From [Pasteurella] aerogenes (GTDB lineage: Bacteria; Pseudomonadota; Gammaproteobacteria; Enterobacterales; Pasteurellaceae): a DNA stretch of 64,000 nt. Shown here piece by piece: positions 8,504 through 16,678 of the stretch (position 1 is the stretch's first letter; each line of letters begins with the position of its first letter). Location of the stretch: contig LR134362.1 of assembly GCA_900637275.1 (NCBI GenBank), positions 496,001 to 560,000 of the forward strand. The letters run 5' to 3'. The notes beneath the pieces are model-generated. The model ran no database searches. It had not been told where the DNA came from and was given only the letters and a program-made list of their open reading frames with translations. Both the position numbers and the translations under genes were made by a program.

Positions 8504-10588
8504 ATGAGTTATCAAGTATTAGCAAGAAAATGGCGACCAAAAACCTTTGCGGAAGTTGTCGGGCAAGCCCCGGTGCTGACCGCGCTTGCTAATAGCTTGC
8601 GTGAAAATCGCTTGCACCATGCTTACTTGTTTTCCGGTACCCGCGGTGTAGGCAAGACGTCTATTGCGCGCCTTTTTGCTAAAGGATTGAATTGTGAGCA
8701 AGGCGTCAGTGCTGAACCTTGTGGCATTTGTGAACATTGTAAAGCTATTGAAGAAGGGCGATTTATTGATCTGATCGAGATTGACTCGGCATCTCGTACC
8801 AAAGTGGAAGATACGCGGGAATTGCTGGATAATGTGCAATATAAACCGGTGCAGGGGCGCTATAAAGTCTATTTAATCGACGAAGTGCATATGCTATCGC
8901 GGCATTCTTTCAATGCGTTGTTGAAAACCTTGGAGGAACCGCCGGAATATGTCAAATTTTTGCTGGCGACCACTGATCCGCAAAAATTGCCGGTAACCAT
9001 TTTATCCCGCTGTATGCAATTTCATCTAAAAGCGCTGGAGCAGACGCAAATTGCTCAACATTTAGCACATATTTTAACGCAAGAAAATATTGCTTTTGAC
9101 ACGTTGGCGGTGGAGAAATTAGCCAAAGCGGCAGAGGGAAGTTTGCGCGATAGCCTCAGTTTAACTGATCAAGCCATTGCCATGGGAAATGGTCGGGTGA
9201 GCAAAGAGATTGTCAATCAGATGTTGGGATTATTGGATGATAATCAACCGATTGAGATTTTATATGCGTTGCAAGCTGGCAATGGCGAAGCCTTGATGAA
9301 AGCGGTGCGACAGGCAGGTGAGCGTGGCGCAGACTGGGATGGATTATTGGCGGCGGTTGCTGAAAATTTACATCATATTGCCATGCTGCAATTGTTGCCG
9401 AGTAATATTGATGAGCAGCAGCCTTTAGGTTTTCTTGCCAAACATATTGCGCCGCAAGATTTGCAATTTTATTATCAAATTATCCTCAACGGACGCCAAG
9501 AATTAGCTTTGGCACCGAATCGTCAAATGGGCGTCGAAATGGTGTTATTGCGGGCGTTGGCGTTTCATCCCAAATTGCTTGCTGAAACTGCACCAGTTGT
9601 AACGGAAACAAGCCATGAGGTGCTGCAAAGTGCGGTCAAAAATTCGCAAGTTTTTGAAATGCCAGTTGTTTCTCAAACCATTAAAGCCACATATCAACCG
9701 AAATTGACGCCGACTAATACTCCAGCGACAAAACTGTCGTCACAGTCCCATTCAAGTGTGGCATTATCCGCTACCACCCTTGATGTATTAGATGCGTTAA
9801 ATCAGTTGGAAAAACCGGTGACATCGACCTCGGATGAGCTAGAAAAAAAAAACGCTAGCGGGTTAAATACGCTTCAAAATAGCCAAGAAAAAACAGCTGA
9901 AAATTTGACCGCACTTTCTGTGGTGGATATGCCGCCGGCGAAAGCGGAAAAAAACTTATCTAAATCATCTTCTGCTGCCAATACTAACATATTGTCTGAT
10001 GAGGCGGAAAATGAAGAGCCTGTTGATAACGCAGATAATTCGGATGCTGAAGAAATACTATCGGCGGAAACTTACCGCTGGGAATGGATTAATCCGGAAA
10101 TGGCGGAGGAAGAACAAGCTATTCGCCCATCAGAAATTAAGCAAGCGATTTTGCAAAATATGACGGAAGCGTTGCAGCAACGCATTATTGATACCGCTTG
10201 CCAGTTAGATGAATGGACGAATTTGATTGAAAAAATTGGGATTTCGGGCTTGTTGAAAGAAATGGCGTTGCACAGTTTTATTTTGCAACAAACAGAAGAT
10301 ACGCTGGTTCTTGGGTTGGCTGAAAAAAAATCCCATTTATTCAAAGAAAAAAATACGCAGCAATTACAACAAATTATCAGTGAATTTTATCAAAAACCGC
10401 TCCGGCTAGATATTCAGTTGGTCAGCGATGCGCAAGAAGAAAAAATGACACCGGCAGCTTATCGGCATAAAGTGTATCAACAATTTTATGAACAAGCGAA
10501 GCAAGAGCTGCAAATTGAACCGCAAATTTTGCTATTACAACGTGAGTTTGATGGGGCGCTGGATTTAGATAGTATTCGTCCGGTTTAG
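8504..10588 (+). CDS. dnaX: DNA polymerase III subunits tau and gamma
   Basis: Clamp-loader ATPase that organises the replicative polymerase. The start at 8504 (MSYQVLARKWRP, after AAAGGGAAAAC) is chosen over an in-frame ATG at 8465 because the family begins MSYQVLARKWRP. Full-length tau is 694 residues. Walker A (GTRGVGKTS), four zinc cysteines (about 64-80), DEVHML and the SRC sensor (ILSRC) are intact. A low-complexity hinge follows about residue 370, then the C-terminal tau domain. At codons 447-450 a run of ten A occurs; slippage there would end translation at a TAG within two codons, giving a gamma form of about 451 residues (E. coli gamma has 431). Confidence 0.96.
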   Translation: MSYQVLARKWRPKTFAEVVGQAPVLTALANSLRENRLHHAYLFSGTRGVGKTSIARLFAKGLNCEQGVSAEPCGICEHCKAIEEGRFIDLIEIDSASRTKVEDTRELLDNVQYKPVQGRYKVYLIDEVHMLSRHSFNALLKTLEEPPEYVKFLLATTDPQKLPVTILSRCMQFHLKALEQTQIAQHLAHILTQENIAFDTLAVEKLAKAAEGSLRDSLSLTDQAIAMGNGRVSKEIVNQMLGLLDDNQPIEILYALQAGNGEALMKAVRQAGERGADWDGLLAAVAENLHHIAMLQLLPSNIDEQQPLGFLAKHIAPQDLQFYYQIILNGRQELALAPNRQMGVEMVLLRALAFHPKLLAETAPVVTETSHEVLQSAVKNSQVFEMPVVSQTIKATYQPKLTPTNTPATKLSSQSHSSVALSATTLDVLDALNQLEKPVTSTSDELEKKNASGLNTLQNSQEKTAENLTALSVVDMPPAKAEKNLSKSSSAANTNILSDEAENEEPVDNADNSDAEEILSAETYRWEWINPEMAEEEQAIRPSEIKQAILQNMTEALQQRIIDTACQLDEWTNLIEKIGISGLLKEMALHSFILQQTEDTLVLGLAEKKSHLFKEKNTQQLQQIISEFYQKPLRLDIQLVSDAQEEKMTPAAYRHKVYQQFYEQAKQELQIEPQILLLQREFDGALDLDSIRPV
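9843..9852 (+). promoter_or_regulatory. Ten-A slippery run in dnaX (gamma/tau production)
   Basis: Ten consecutive A residues (GAA AAA AAA AAC in the tau frame). A -1 ribosomal shift, or one extra A in the mRNA, reads AAA CGC TAG and stops at 9856-9858. Loss of one A also reaches a stop (TAA at 9864). Known dnaX genes make gamma by ribosomal frameshifting (E. coli, A AAA AAG) or transcriptional slippage on an A run (Thermus). The position near codon 449 fits the end of domain III. That it is used here is inference. Confidence 0.75.
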
Positions 10589-10670
10589 CATGAAAAAATA
10601 GCAAAAAAGTATTTGCGTTTTTCTATTTTTTAGGGTAGTTTAAAAACACTTGAGTTTTTTGGAGAAGTTT

Positions 10671-10712
10671 ATGTTTTTTGTTCGTATTCACCATCATCAC
10701 CATATTTCCTGA
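10671..10712 (+). CDS. hisL: his operon leader peptide
   Basis: A 13-codon ORF reading MFFVRIHHHHHIS followed by TGA. A good ribosome site (GGAGAAG) lies just before the ATG. Five consecutive His codons (CAC CAT CAT CAC CAT) make it a histidine sensor: when charged tRNA-His is scarce, ribosomes stall here and let the antiterminator form. The ORF is too short for ordinary gene finders, but its position before a terminator and hisG makes the call strong. Confidence 0.93.
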   Translation: MFFVRIHHHHHIS

Positions 10713-10737
10713 ATATCTTTCGGGCATTTTGGTGTGG

Positions 10738-10820
10738 TCGGAAGATAAAACTTCCGAGAACGAATAAAACGATATCCAATATTCACAACCCCTCGGAAGC
10801 GCATTCTGAGGGGTTTTTTT
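10738..10820 (+). promoter_or_regulatory. his attenuator with mutually exclusive hairpins
   Basis: Four segments are visible. A (10738-10744) pairs with B (10751-10757) as TCGGAAG/CTTCCGA, a pause-type hairpin. B extended (CTTCCGAG, 10751-10758) is exactly complementary to C (CTCGGAAG, 10792-10799), an antiterminator. C as CCCCTCGGAA (10789-10798) pairs with D TTCTGAGGGG (10804-10813), followed by seven T, an intrinsic terminator. The alternative pairings are the standard transcription attenuation scheme and follow hisL directly. Confidence 0.9.
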
Positions 10821-10853
10821 ATGCTTTTTAATTTCAATAAACAGGAAAACATT

Positions 10854-11753
10854 ATGTCAAACAACAGCAGATTACGTATTGCCATGCAAAAATCGGGACG
10901 CTTAAGTAAAGAATCCCAAGAGTTATTAAAACAATGTGGGGTAAAAATCAATTGGAATGAACAGCGTCTCATAGCTTATTCCGAAAATATGCCCATTGAT
11001 ATTCTTCGCGTACGCGATGACGATATTCCGGGATTGGTTTTTGATGGCGTAGTGGATCTTGGGATTATCGGCGAAAACGTTCTGGAGGAAGAAGAACTTG
11101 GACGGTTGTCTGGCGGGGAAAATGTGCAATATAAGATGTTGAAACGTCTGGATTTTGGTGGTTGTCGCCTTTCCATTGCGGTTCCTCGCGATATGCAATA
11201 CAACGGGATTCAAGATTTAGCTGACGCCCGTATTGCCACCTCCTATCCTCACTTACTTAAACGCTATATGCAAGAAGAAGGCGTTCCTTTCAAAAATTGT
11301 TTGCTCACCGGTTCCGTTGAAGTTGCACCAACGGCAGGACTTGCCAACGCCATTTGTGATTTAGTGTCATCCGGCGCCACATTAGAAGCGAACGGATTAA
11401 AAGAAGTGGAAGTGATTTATAAATCTAAAGCCTGTTTAATTCAACGTGCAGCGGCACTTTCTGGTGAAAAACAAGCGCTTATCGATAAATTATTGACGCG
11501 TATTCAAGGTGTGCAACAAGCGGCAGAATCAAAATATATTATGTTGCATGCACCAAAAGAAAAATTAGAAGAAATCACCGCACTTTTACCAGGCGTAGAA
11601 AATCCAACCATTTTACCGTTAGCACATGATGGCAATAAAGTTGCGATGCACGTGGTTAGCCAAGAAAATCTGTTCTGGGAAACCATGGAAAAATTGAAAG
11701 AAGCCGGCGCTAGTTCGATTTTAGTGTTGCCGATTGAGAAAATGATGGAATAA
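10854..11753 (+). CDS. hisG: ATP phosphoribosyltransferase, long form
   Basis: First enzyme of histidine synthesis: condenses ATP with PRPP and is feedback-inhibited by histidine. At 299 residues it is the long form with a C-terminal regulatory ACT-like domain, so no HisZ partner is needed. The start MSNNSRLRIAMQKSGRLS at 10854 follows CAGGAAAAC; the frame is open upstream to 10821, but that part overlaps the attenuator T run and is rejected. Motifs include LVFDGVVDLGIIGENV and, for the PRPP site, DLVSSGATLEANGL. It is the first gene after the attenuator. Confidence 0.97.
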   Translation: MSNNSRLRIAMQKSGRLSKESQELLKQCGVKINWNEQRLIAYSENMPIDILRVRDDDIPGLVFDGVVDLGIIGENVLEEEELGRLSGGENVQYKMLKRLDFGGCRLSIAVPRDMQYNGIQDLADARIATSYPHLLKRYMQEEGVPFKNCLLTGSVEVAPTAGLANAICDLVSSGATLEANGLKEVEVIYKSKACLIQRAAALSGEKQALIDKLLTRIQGVQQAAESKYIMLHAPKEKLEEITALLPGVENPTILPLAHDGNKVAMHVVSQENLFWETMEKLKEAGASSILVLPIEKMME

Positions 11754-11767
11754 AGGGAAAGAAAAAT

Positions 11768-13048
11768 ATGCAAACCTTAATTTGGAATACATTAACCGAA
11801 ACGGAAAAACAGCAAGCCTTGACACGCCCAGCGATTTCCGCATCAGATGAAATTAAAAGTGCGGTGGAAAATATTGAGAATTTAGTGGTAAGTCGCGGGG
11901 ATGCTGCCTTATTTGAATTAGCGGAAAAATTTGACAAAACAACGCTTGAAAGTTTAGTGGTTTCCGCGACGCAAATTGAGCAAGCCAGCAAGCGCATTCC
12001 GGCAGAACTGAAACAAGCTATTCAACATGCCAAAGCGAATATCGAAACATTTCACCGCGCGCAGCAAGCACTAGGCGTGGATATTGAGACGCAAAAAGGC
12101 GTGCGTTGCCAAGTGGTGACACGTCCGATTTCCCGCGTTGGCTTATATATTCCGGGTGGTTCGGCACCGCTATTTTCGACCGTATTGATGCTTGCTATTC
12201 CGGCAAAAATTGCCGGCTGTAAAAAAATTGTACTTTGTTCACCGCCGCCGATTGCCGATGAAATTCTTTATACCGCCAATCTTTGCGGTGTTGAAACGAT
12301 TTATACTGTGGGTGGAGCGCAGGCGATTTTTGCTATGGCAAAAGGCACGGAAACCGTGGCGAAAGTGGATAAAATCTTTGGACCGGGTAATGCGTTTGTG
12401 ACCGAAGCGAAACGTCAAGTGGTGCAAAAAGGAACCGCCATTGATATGCCGGCTGGTCCGTCGGAAGTGTTGGTGATTGCAGATGAATTTGCCGATCCGG
12501 ATTTTGTAGCAAGTGATTTACTTTCCCAAGCGGAACATGGCGCTGATAGCCAAGTGATTTTAGTCACGCCAAGTCAATCCTTAGCGGAGGCAGTGAATGT
12601 GGCATTGGAACAACAATTAGCCTCTTTGCCTCGTGCAGAAACCGCGCGTAAAGCCTTATCGCACAGCCGCACGTTTATTGCGCAAGATTTGTCGCAAGCG
12701 GTAGATATCAGTAATCAATATGCGCCGGAACATTTGATTGTACAAACCGAAAATCCGCGCGCTTTATTGGACAGTTTGGATAATGCCGGCTCAATTTTTT
12801 TGGGTGCATACAGCCCTGAATCTATGGGCGACTACGCCAGCGGCACCAACCATGTTTTGCCAACTTACGGTTACACCAAAACCTATTCCAGCCTTGGTTT
12901 AGCGGATTTCAGCAAACGGATGACCGTGCAAGAACTCACCCCGCAAGGCTTTAAAGATCTCGCAAAAACAGTGGAGCTAATGGCAGCAGCAGAACAGTTG
13001 GAAGCGCATAAGCAGGCGGTGTCGATTAGATTGGCGAAGATAAAATAA
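11768..13048 (+). CDS. hisD: Histidinol dehydrogenase
   Basis: Zinc and NAD enzyme doing the last two oxidations from histidinol to histidine. The 426 residues agree with the family (E. coli 434). Recognisable stretches are YIPGGSAPLFSTVLMLAIPA, the FGPGNAFVTEAKR segment, IDMPAGPSEVLVIAD, and the metal/catalytic region LLSQAEHGADSQ and YAPEHLI. The ribosome site AAAGGGAAAG precedes the ATG; 14 nt separate it from hisG. A 76-bp inverted repeat begins 3 nt after its stop. Confidence 0.97.
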   Translation: MQTLIWNTLTETEKQQALTRPAISASDEIKSAVENIENLVVSRGDAALFELAEKFDKTTLESLVVSATQIEQASKRIPAELKQAIQHAKANIETFHRAQQALGVDIETQKGVRCQVVTRPISRVGLYIPGGSAPLFSTVLMLAIPAKIAGCKKIVLCSPPPIADEILYTANLCGVETIYTVGGAQAIFAMAKGTETVAKVDKIFGPGNAFVTEAKRQVVQKGTAIDMPAGPSEVLVIADEFADPDFVASDLLSQAEHGADSQVILVTPSQSLAEAVNVALEQQLASLPRAETARKALSHSRTFIAQDLSQAVDISNQYAPEHLIVQTENPRALLDSLDNAGSIFLGAYSPESMGDYASGTNHVLPTYGYTKTYSSLGLADFSKRMTVQELTPQGFKDLAKTVELMAAAEQLEAHKQAVSIRLAKIK

Positions 13049-13051
13049 ACA

Positions 13052-13127
13052 GTAGGGACACACTGCGTGTGTCCGAAAAATAAATCATCGCAAATAATAT
13101 TAACGGACACACGCAGTGTGTCCCTAC
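13052..13127. repeat. 76-bp intergenic element with perfect 24-bp inverted repeat
   Basis: Arms at 13052-13075 and 13104-13127 are perfect inverted complements over 24 bp, separated by a 28-nt AT-rich loop. Each arm is itself an inner palindrome (GGACACAC-TGC-GTGTGTCC), and the outer ends read GTAGGG and CCCTAC. There is no coding content. It could act as an RNA hairpin in the his transcript (stability or polarity) and looks like a miniature mobile or REP-like repeat. Similar ends occur at 14703-14789 and a lone arm at 50226-50246. Confidence 0.85.
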
Positions 13128-13184
13128 GGATAAAAAGGAAACATCTAATAAAAAATAATTAACACAATCAATATAAGGATAAAA

Positions 13185-13595
13185 ATGACATTACCAATCA
13201 ATAACTTAAATGAATTATTACGTACGATGACACCGCACTTGAATGAAGGCATATACCTTTTTGCTACGGTTGAACCAGATACTGCGATTCCACTCTTGGA
13301 AATTATTTCTTCCATTCAAGAGCAAGAAGGATTATCTATTGTTGTTTCAGAACAAACAGCTCAAAAATACCAATTAAACGCTCAATTTCGTGCTGCTTGG
13401 ATTACTTTAACCGTACATTCCGATCTTGCAGCAGTCGGTTTAACGGCGGCTTTCGCAGCGGCATTAGGTCAAGCCCAGATTAGTTGTAATGTTGTTGCGG
13501 GGAATTATCACGATCATATTTTCGTTCCTTATGAACAAGCTGATTTGGCAATGAGTGTCTTAAAAAAATTACAACAAGATGCTGCAATAAAATAA
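13185..13595 (+). CDS. ACT-domain protein (DUF2241-like) inside the his operon
   Basis: A 136-residue protein that looks like the small ACT-domain family COG3602/DUF2241: an N-terminal half predicted to sense small ligands and a C-terminal ACT-like half (WITLTVHSDLAAVGLTAAFAAALG, quoted in part, then NVVAGNYHDHIFVPYEQAD). Family function is not established; such domains often bind amino acids. It sits between hisD and hisC with its own ribosome site (AAGGATAAAA), flanked on the left by the 76-bp repeat. H. influenzae, as I recall, has hisD and hisC adjacent, so this is an insertion into the operon. A link to histidine control is only inference from position. Confidence 0.6.
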   Translation: MTLPINNLNELLRTMTPHLNEGIYLFATVEPDTAIPLLEIISSIQEQEGLSIVVSEQTAQKYQLNAQFRAAWITLTVHSDLAAVGLTAAFAAALGQAQISCNVVAGNYHDHIFVPYEQADLAMSVLKKLQQDAAIK

Positions 13596-13647
13596 TTAAC
13601 AATAAGTTATTTTCATACATAATACAGGCAAAGCAGGAAAAAACACT

Positions 13648-14700
13648 ATGACAATCTCACAACTCTCCAGAAAAAACGTACAAGCCCTCACCCCATATCA
13701 ATCCGCACGTCGTTTGGGTGGTTCGGGGGATGTATGGCTGAATGCGAATGAATATGCGCTTTCGCCAAACTTTGATTTAACTGACCGCACTTTTAACCGT
13801 TATCCAGAGCCGCAACCGCAAGCGGTGATTGAAGGTTATGCTGCTTATGCCGGCGTTGCACCTGAAAATGTACTGGTTAGCCGTGGTGGCGATGAAAGTA
13901 TCGAGCTGATTATCCGTGCTTTTTGTGAGCCAACCGATAGCGTGTTGTACTGCCCGCCGACTTATGGAATGTACAGCGTGTCGGCGGAAACCTGTGGCAT
14001 TGCGCTTAAAACTGTGCCTTTAACCGCTGATTTTCAGCTCAACTTACCTGAAATTGAAAAAAATCTCAATGGTGTCAAAGTGGTTTTTGTGTGTAGCCCG
14101 AATAACCCGACGGGAACCCTCGTCAAGCGGTCGGATTTACTCGAATTGTTAGCTATGACTGCTGGCAAAGCGATTGTGGTGGTGGATGAAGCCTATATTG
14201 ATTTCTGCCCACAAGCAACAATGGTTAACGAGCTACCAAATTATCCGCACTTAGCCATTATCCGCACGCTCTCCAAAGCCTTCGCTCTTGCCGGCTTGCG
14301 TTGCGGTTTCACCCTTGCCAACGCTGAGTTGATCAACGTGTTACAAAAAGTCATTGCCCCTTATCCGTTGCCGGTTCCTGTCGCGGACATTGCTACTCAA
14401 GCGCTGCAACCACAAGGTATTGCAAACGTAAAACAGCGGGTGGAAGAAGTATTGCAACTGCGTGCATCATTGCAGCAACAATTAGAAAAATTGCCGATAG
14501 TGGAAAACGTGTTTAGCAGTGAGGGGAATTATTTATTGGTAAAATTCCAAGACGGGCCGAAAGTGTTTAAGGCATTGTGGGATCAGGGAATTATTCTTCG
14601 AGATCAACATAAGGCACTTGGATTACAAAATTGTATTAGGATTACAGTGGGGACAAAAGCGGAATTAGAAAAAACGTTAGCAGCAATTAAACAAGTGTGA
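13648..14700 (+). CDS. hisC: Histidinol-phosphate aminotransferase
   Basis: PLP enzyme that transaminates imidazole acetol phosphate with glutamate. The 350 residues have a class I/II aminotransferase pattern: LNANEYALSPN near the start, SRGGDESIELIIRAF, the CSPNNPTGTLV cofactor stretch, VVVDEAYIDF, and the Schiff-base lysine in RTLSKAFALAGLRCGF. AGCAGGAAAAAACACT precedes the ATG. A second copy-type hairpin repeat begins 3 nt after the stop, before hisB. The sequence matches the short enteric-type HisC rather than the second, larger class. Confidence 0.96.
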   Translation: MTISQLSRKNVQALTPYQSARRLGGSGDVWLNANEYALSPNFDLTDRTFNRYPEPQPQAVIEGYAAYAGVAPENVLVSRGGDESIELIIRAFCEPTDSVLYCPPTYGMYSVSAETCGIALKTVPLTADFQLNLPEIEKNLNGVKVVFVCSPNNPTGTLVKRSDLLELLAMTAGKAIVVVDEAYIDFCPQATMVNELPNYPHLAIIRTLSKAFALAGLRCGFTLANAELINVLQKVIAPYPLPVPVADIATQALQPQGIANVKQRVEEVLQLRASLQQQLEKLPIVENVFSSEGNYLLVKFQDGPKVFKALWDQGIILRDQHKALGLQNCIRITVGTKAELEKTLAAIKQV

Positions 14701-14702
14701 TT

Positions 14703-14789
14703 GTAGAGTGGGCTTGTTAGCCTACCAAAAAATTTCAAAAATTAACCGCACTTTATGTATATTGATGGTGGGCTAGCAGTCCACCCTAC
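14703..14789. repeat. Imperfect inverted-repeat element between hisC and hisB
   Basis: Left arm 14703-14726 begins GTAGAGTGGGCT; right arm 14767-14789 ends CCACCCTAC. They are imperfect inverted complements (about 18 of 23 positions by eye). Each arm is itself partly palindromic (GGTGGGCT...AGTCCACC). The outer ends (GTAG.G and CCCTAC) and design resemble the 13052-13127 element. The loop carries an uptake signal (ACCGCACTTTA). The hisB ribosome site AGGA begins 2 nt after the right arm, so folding could affect hisB translation. Confidence 0.7.
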
Positions 14790-14800
14790 GAGGAAACAAA

Positions 14801-15895
14801 ATGACACAACAATCTATTTTATTTATCGACCGTGATGGTACGCTAATTGATGAGCCGAAAACTGATTTTCAAATTGATCGCCTTGAGAAACTGAAATTTG
14901 AGCCAAATGTGATTCCGGTATTGCTTAAACTAAAACAGAAATACCGTTTTGTGATGGTGAGCAATCAAGATGGTTTGGGGACGGAGTCTTTTCCACAGGA
15001 AGATTTTGATAAACCGCATAATGCGATGATGGATCTATTTTGCTCGCAAGGCATTGAATTTGATGATGTGTTGATTTGTCCGCACAAGCCGGAAGATCAC
15101 TGTGATTGCCGCAAGCCGAAAACCAAATTATTGCAACGATATATTGATGGAAAGTTATTTGATCCGGCAACCAGTTTTGTGATTGGCGATCGTGCGACGG
15201 ATGTGCAACTAGCGGAAAATTTAGGTATTCTTGCGCTTCAGTATCATCCTGAAAAACTAAATTGGGACTTGATTAGTGAAAAATTGCTGGGGGAGGCGGT
15301 GACCAATATAGGTGAGCGTACGCCACGCTATGCGGAAGTGGTACGTAAAACCAAAGAAACGGACATCAAAGTACAAGTTTGGCTGGATGAAACTGGTGTT
15401 AACCAAATCAATACTGGCGTAGGTTTTTTCGACCATATGCTCGACCAAATCGCCACCCACGGTGGTTTCCGTATGAATATCTCGTGCAAAGGCGACCTCT
15501 GGATTGACGAACATCACACTGTTGAAGATACTGCGTTGGCGTTGGGTAGCGCGTTAAAACAAGCTATCGGTGATAAACGCGGCATAGCACGTTTTGGTTT
15601 TGTTCTACCTATGGATGAGTGCCAAGCGCAATGTGCTATGGATCTTTCTGGTCGTCCATTTATCAAATTTAAAGCCACATTTAAACGGGATAAAGTAGGT
15701 GATTTCAGCACGGAATTAACAGAGCATTTCTTCCAATCCATTGCGTTTACTATGCTTGCTACGTTGCATCTCAAAGCTAAAGGTGACAACGATCATCATA
15801 AAATTGAAAGTTTATTTAAAGTGTTCGGACGTACATTAAGACAAGCGATTCGTATCGAGGGAAACGAGATGCCAAGCTCGAAAGGGGTGCTGTGA
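14801..15895 (+). CDS. hisB: Bifunctional histidinol-phosphatase / imidazoleglycerol-phosphate dehydratase
   Basis: Carries steps 6 and 8 of histidine synthesis in one 364-residue chain (E. coli 355). N-terminal HAD phosphatase: FIDRDGTLIDEP at residues 6-17, SNQDGLG, CPHKPEDHCDCRKPKT (zinc loop), IGDRATDVQLA. C-terminal dehydratase from about residue 175: the DEHHTVEDTALALG and DNDHHKIESLFKVFGRTL metal motifs. AGGAAACAAA precedes the ATG. It is the last his gene in this locus; hisH, hisA, hisF and hisI do not follow. Confidence 0.97.
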   Translation: MTQQSILFIDRDGTLIDEPKTDFQIDRLEKLKFEPNVIPVLLKLKQKYRFVMVSNQDGLGTESFPQEDFDKPHNAMMDLFCSQGIEFDDVLICPHKPEDHCDCRKPKTKLLQRYIDGKLFDPATSFVIGDRATDVQLAENLGILALQYHPEKLNWDLISEKLLGEAVTNIGERTPRYAEVVRKTKETDIKVQVWLDETGVNQINTGVGFFDHMLDQIATHGGFRMNISCKGDLWIDEHHTVEDTALALGSALKQAIGDKRGIARFGFVLPMDECQAQCAMDLSGRPFIKFKATFKRDKVGDFSTELTEHFFQSIAFTMLATLHLKAKGDNDHHKIESLFKVFGRTLRQAIRIEGNEMPSSKGVL

Positions 15896-15901
15896 TTTTC
15901 A

Positions 15902-15933
15902 GTGAAGGGCGCGTTAAGTGCGGCGTCCTTCAC
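15902..15933 (+). terminator. Hairpin after hisB (possible operon end)
   Basis: Arms GTGAAGGGCGC (15902-15912) and GCGTCCTTCAC (15923-15933) form an 11-bp stem with one G-T pair and a 10-nt loop. No T run follows, so it may be a stability hairpin or a Rho-dependent end rather than a classic intrinsic terminator. An uptake signal (AAAGTGCGGTCAAATTT) follows at about 15941. Confidence 0.5.
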
Positions 15934-15978
15934 ATAATATAAAGTGCGGTCAAATTTAGTGGAGTTTTATAAATTATT

Positions 15979-16671
15979 ATGAGATATAACGAATTTAATC
16001 AACCTATTGGTGATGCCTTACCTGATTTTCAGATAGGCAAAAAGCCAACCGTCAACTTGCTGGAGGGACGTTTTTGTCGGTTGGAAAAACTTTCCTGTGA
16101 AAAACATGGTAATGATTTATTTGAAGTGTATTCTTCGCCATTGAATTATTGGACATATCTTCCGTTATTTCCCTTTGAACAAAAAGCAGATTGTTTTGCT
16201 TATTTATCAAAAATGGAAACCAGTCAAGATCCGTATTATTTCGCTATTATTGATAAAACCACAGGACAAGCGGTAGGGACGTTTGCTTTAATGCGCATTG
16301 ATCCGAATCATCGTGTGATTGAGGTTGGTTGGGTGGTATTTTCGCCACAGATGCAACGTTCAAAAGTAGGGACTGAAGCGCATTTTTTATTGGCGAATTA
16401 TGTTTTTGAAACATTGAAATATCGTCGCTATGAATGGAAATGTGACAGTTTAAATCAAGCGTCGAATCGAGCAGCAAAACGTCTTGGCTTTAGTTTTGAA
16501 GGTACCTTTCGCCAAGCGCAAGTATATAAAGGGCGTAACCGCGATACCAATTGGTATTCTATGTTGGATTTTGAATGGCAACACAAAAAACAACGCTTTC
16601 ACCGTTGGTTATCTGATGATAATTTTCAGTCGGATGGACAACAAAAAATCGCATTATCTGCGATGGAGTAA
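15979..16671 (+). CDS. GNAT-family N-acetyltransferase (RimJ/RimL-like)
   Basis: A 230-residue protein of the RimJ/RimL group, which acetylates amino groups of proteins or small molecules using acetyl-CoA. Family hallmarks: an N-terminal RLEKL strand, FAIIDKTTGQAVGTFALM, EVGWVVFSPQMQRSKVGTEA (acetyl-CoA pyrophosphate loop region, here QRSKVGT), and WKCDSLNQASNRAAKRLGF. The substrate is unknown. The ribosome site is distant (GGAG about 15 nt before the ATG). It stands where hisH would be expected and is followed by a terminator. Confidence 0.72.
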   Translation: MRYNEFNQPIGDALPDFQIGKKPTVNLLEGRFCRLEKLSCEKHGNDLFEVYSSPLNYWTYLPLFPFEQKADCFAYLSKMETSQDPYYFAIIDKTTGQAVGTFALMRIDPNHRVIEVGWVVFSPQMQRSKVGTEAHFLLANYVFETLKYRRYEWKCDSLNQASNRAAKRLGFSFEGTFRQAQVYKGRNRDTNWYSMLDFEWQHKKQRFHRWLSDDNFQSDGQQKIALSAME

Positions 16672-16678
16672 ATAAATA

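Noticed and set aside
10821..10853. Upstream ATG in frame with hisG
   Set aside because: Starts directly after the attenuator T run without a ribosome site; the family start is at 10854.
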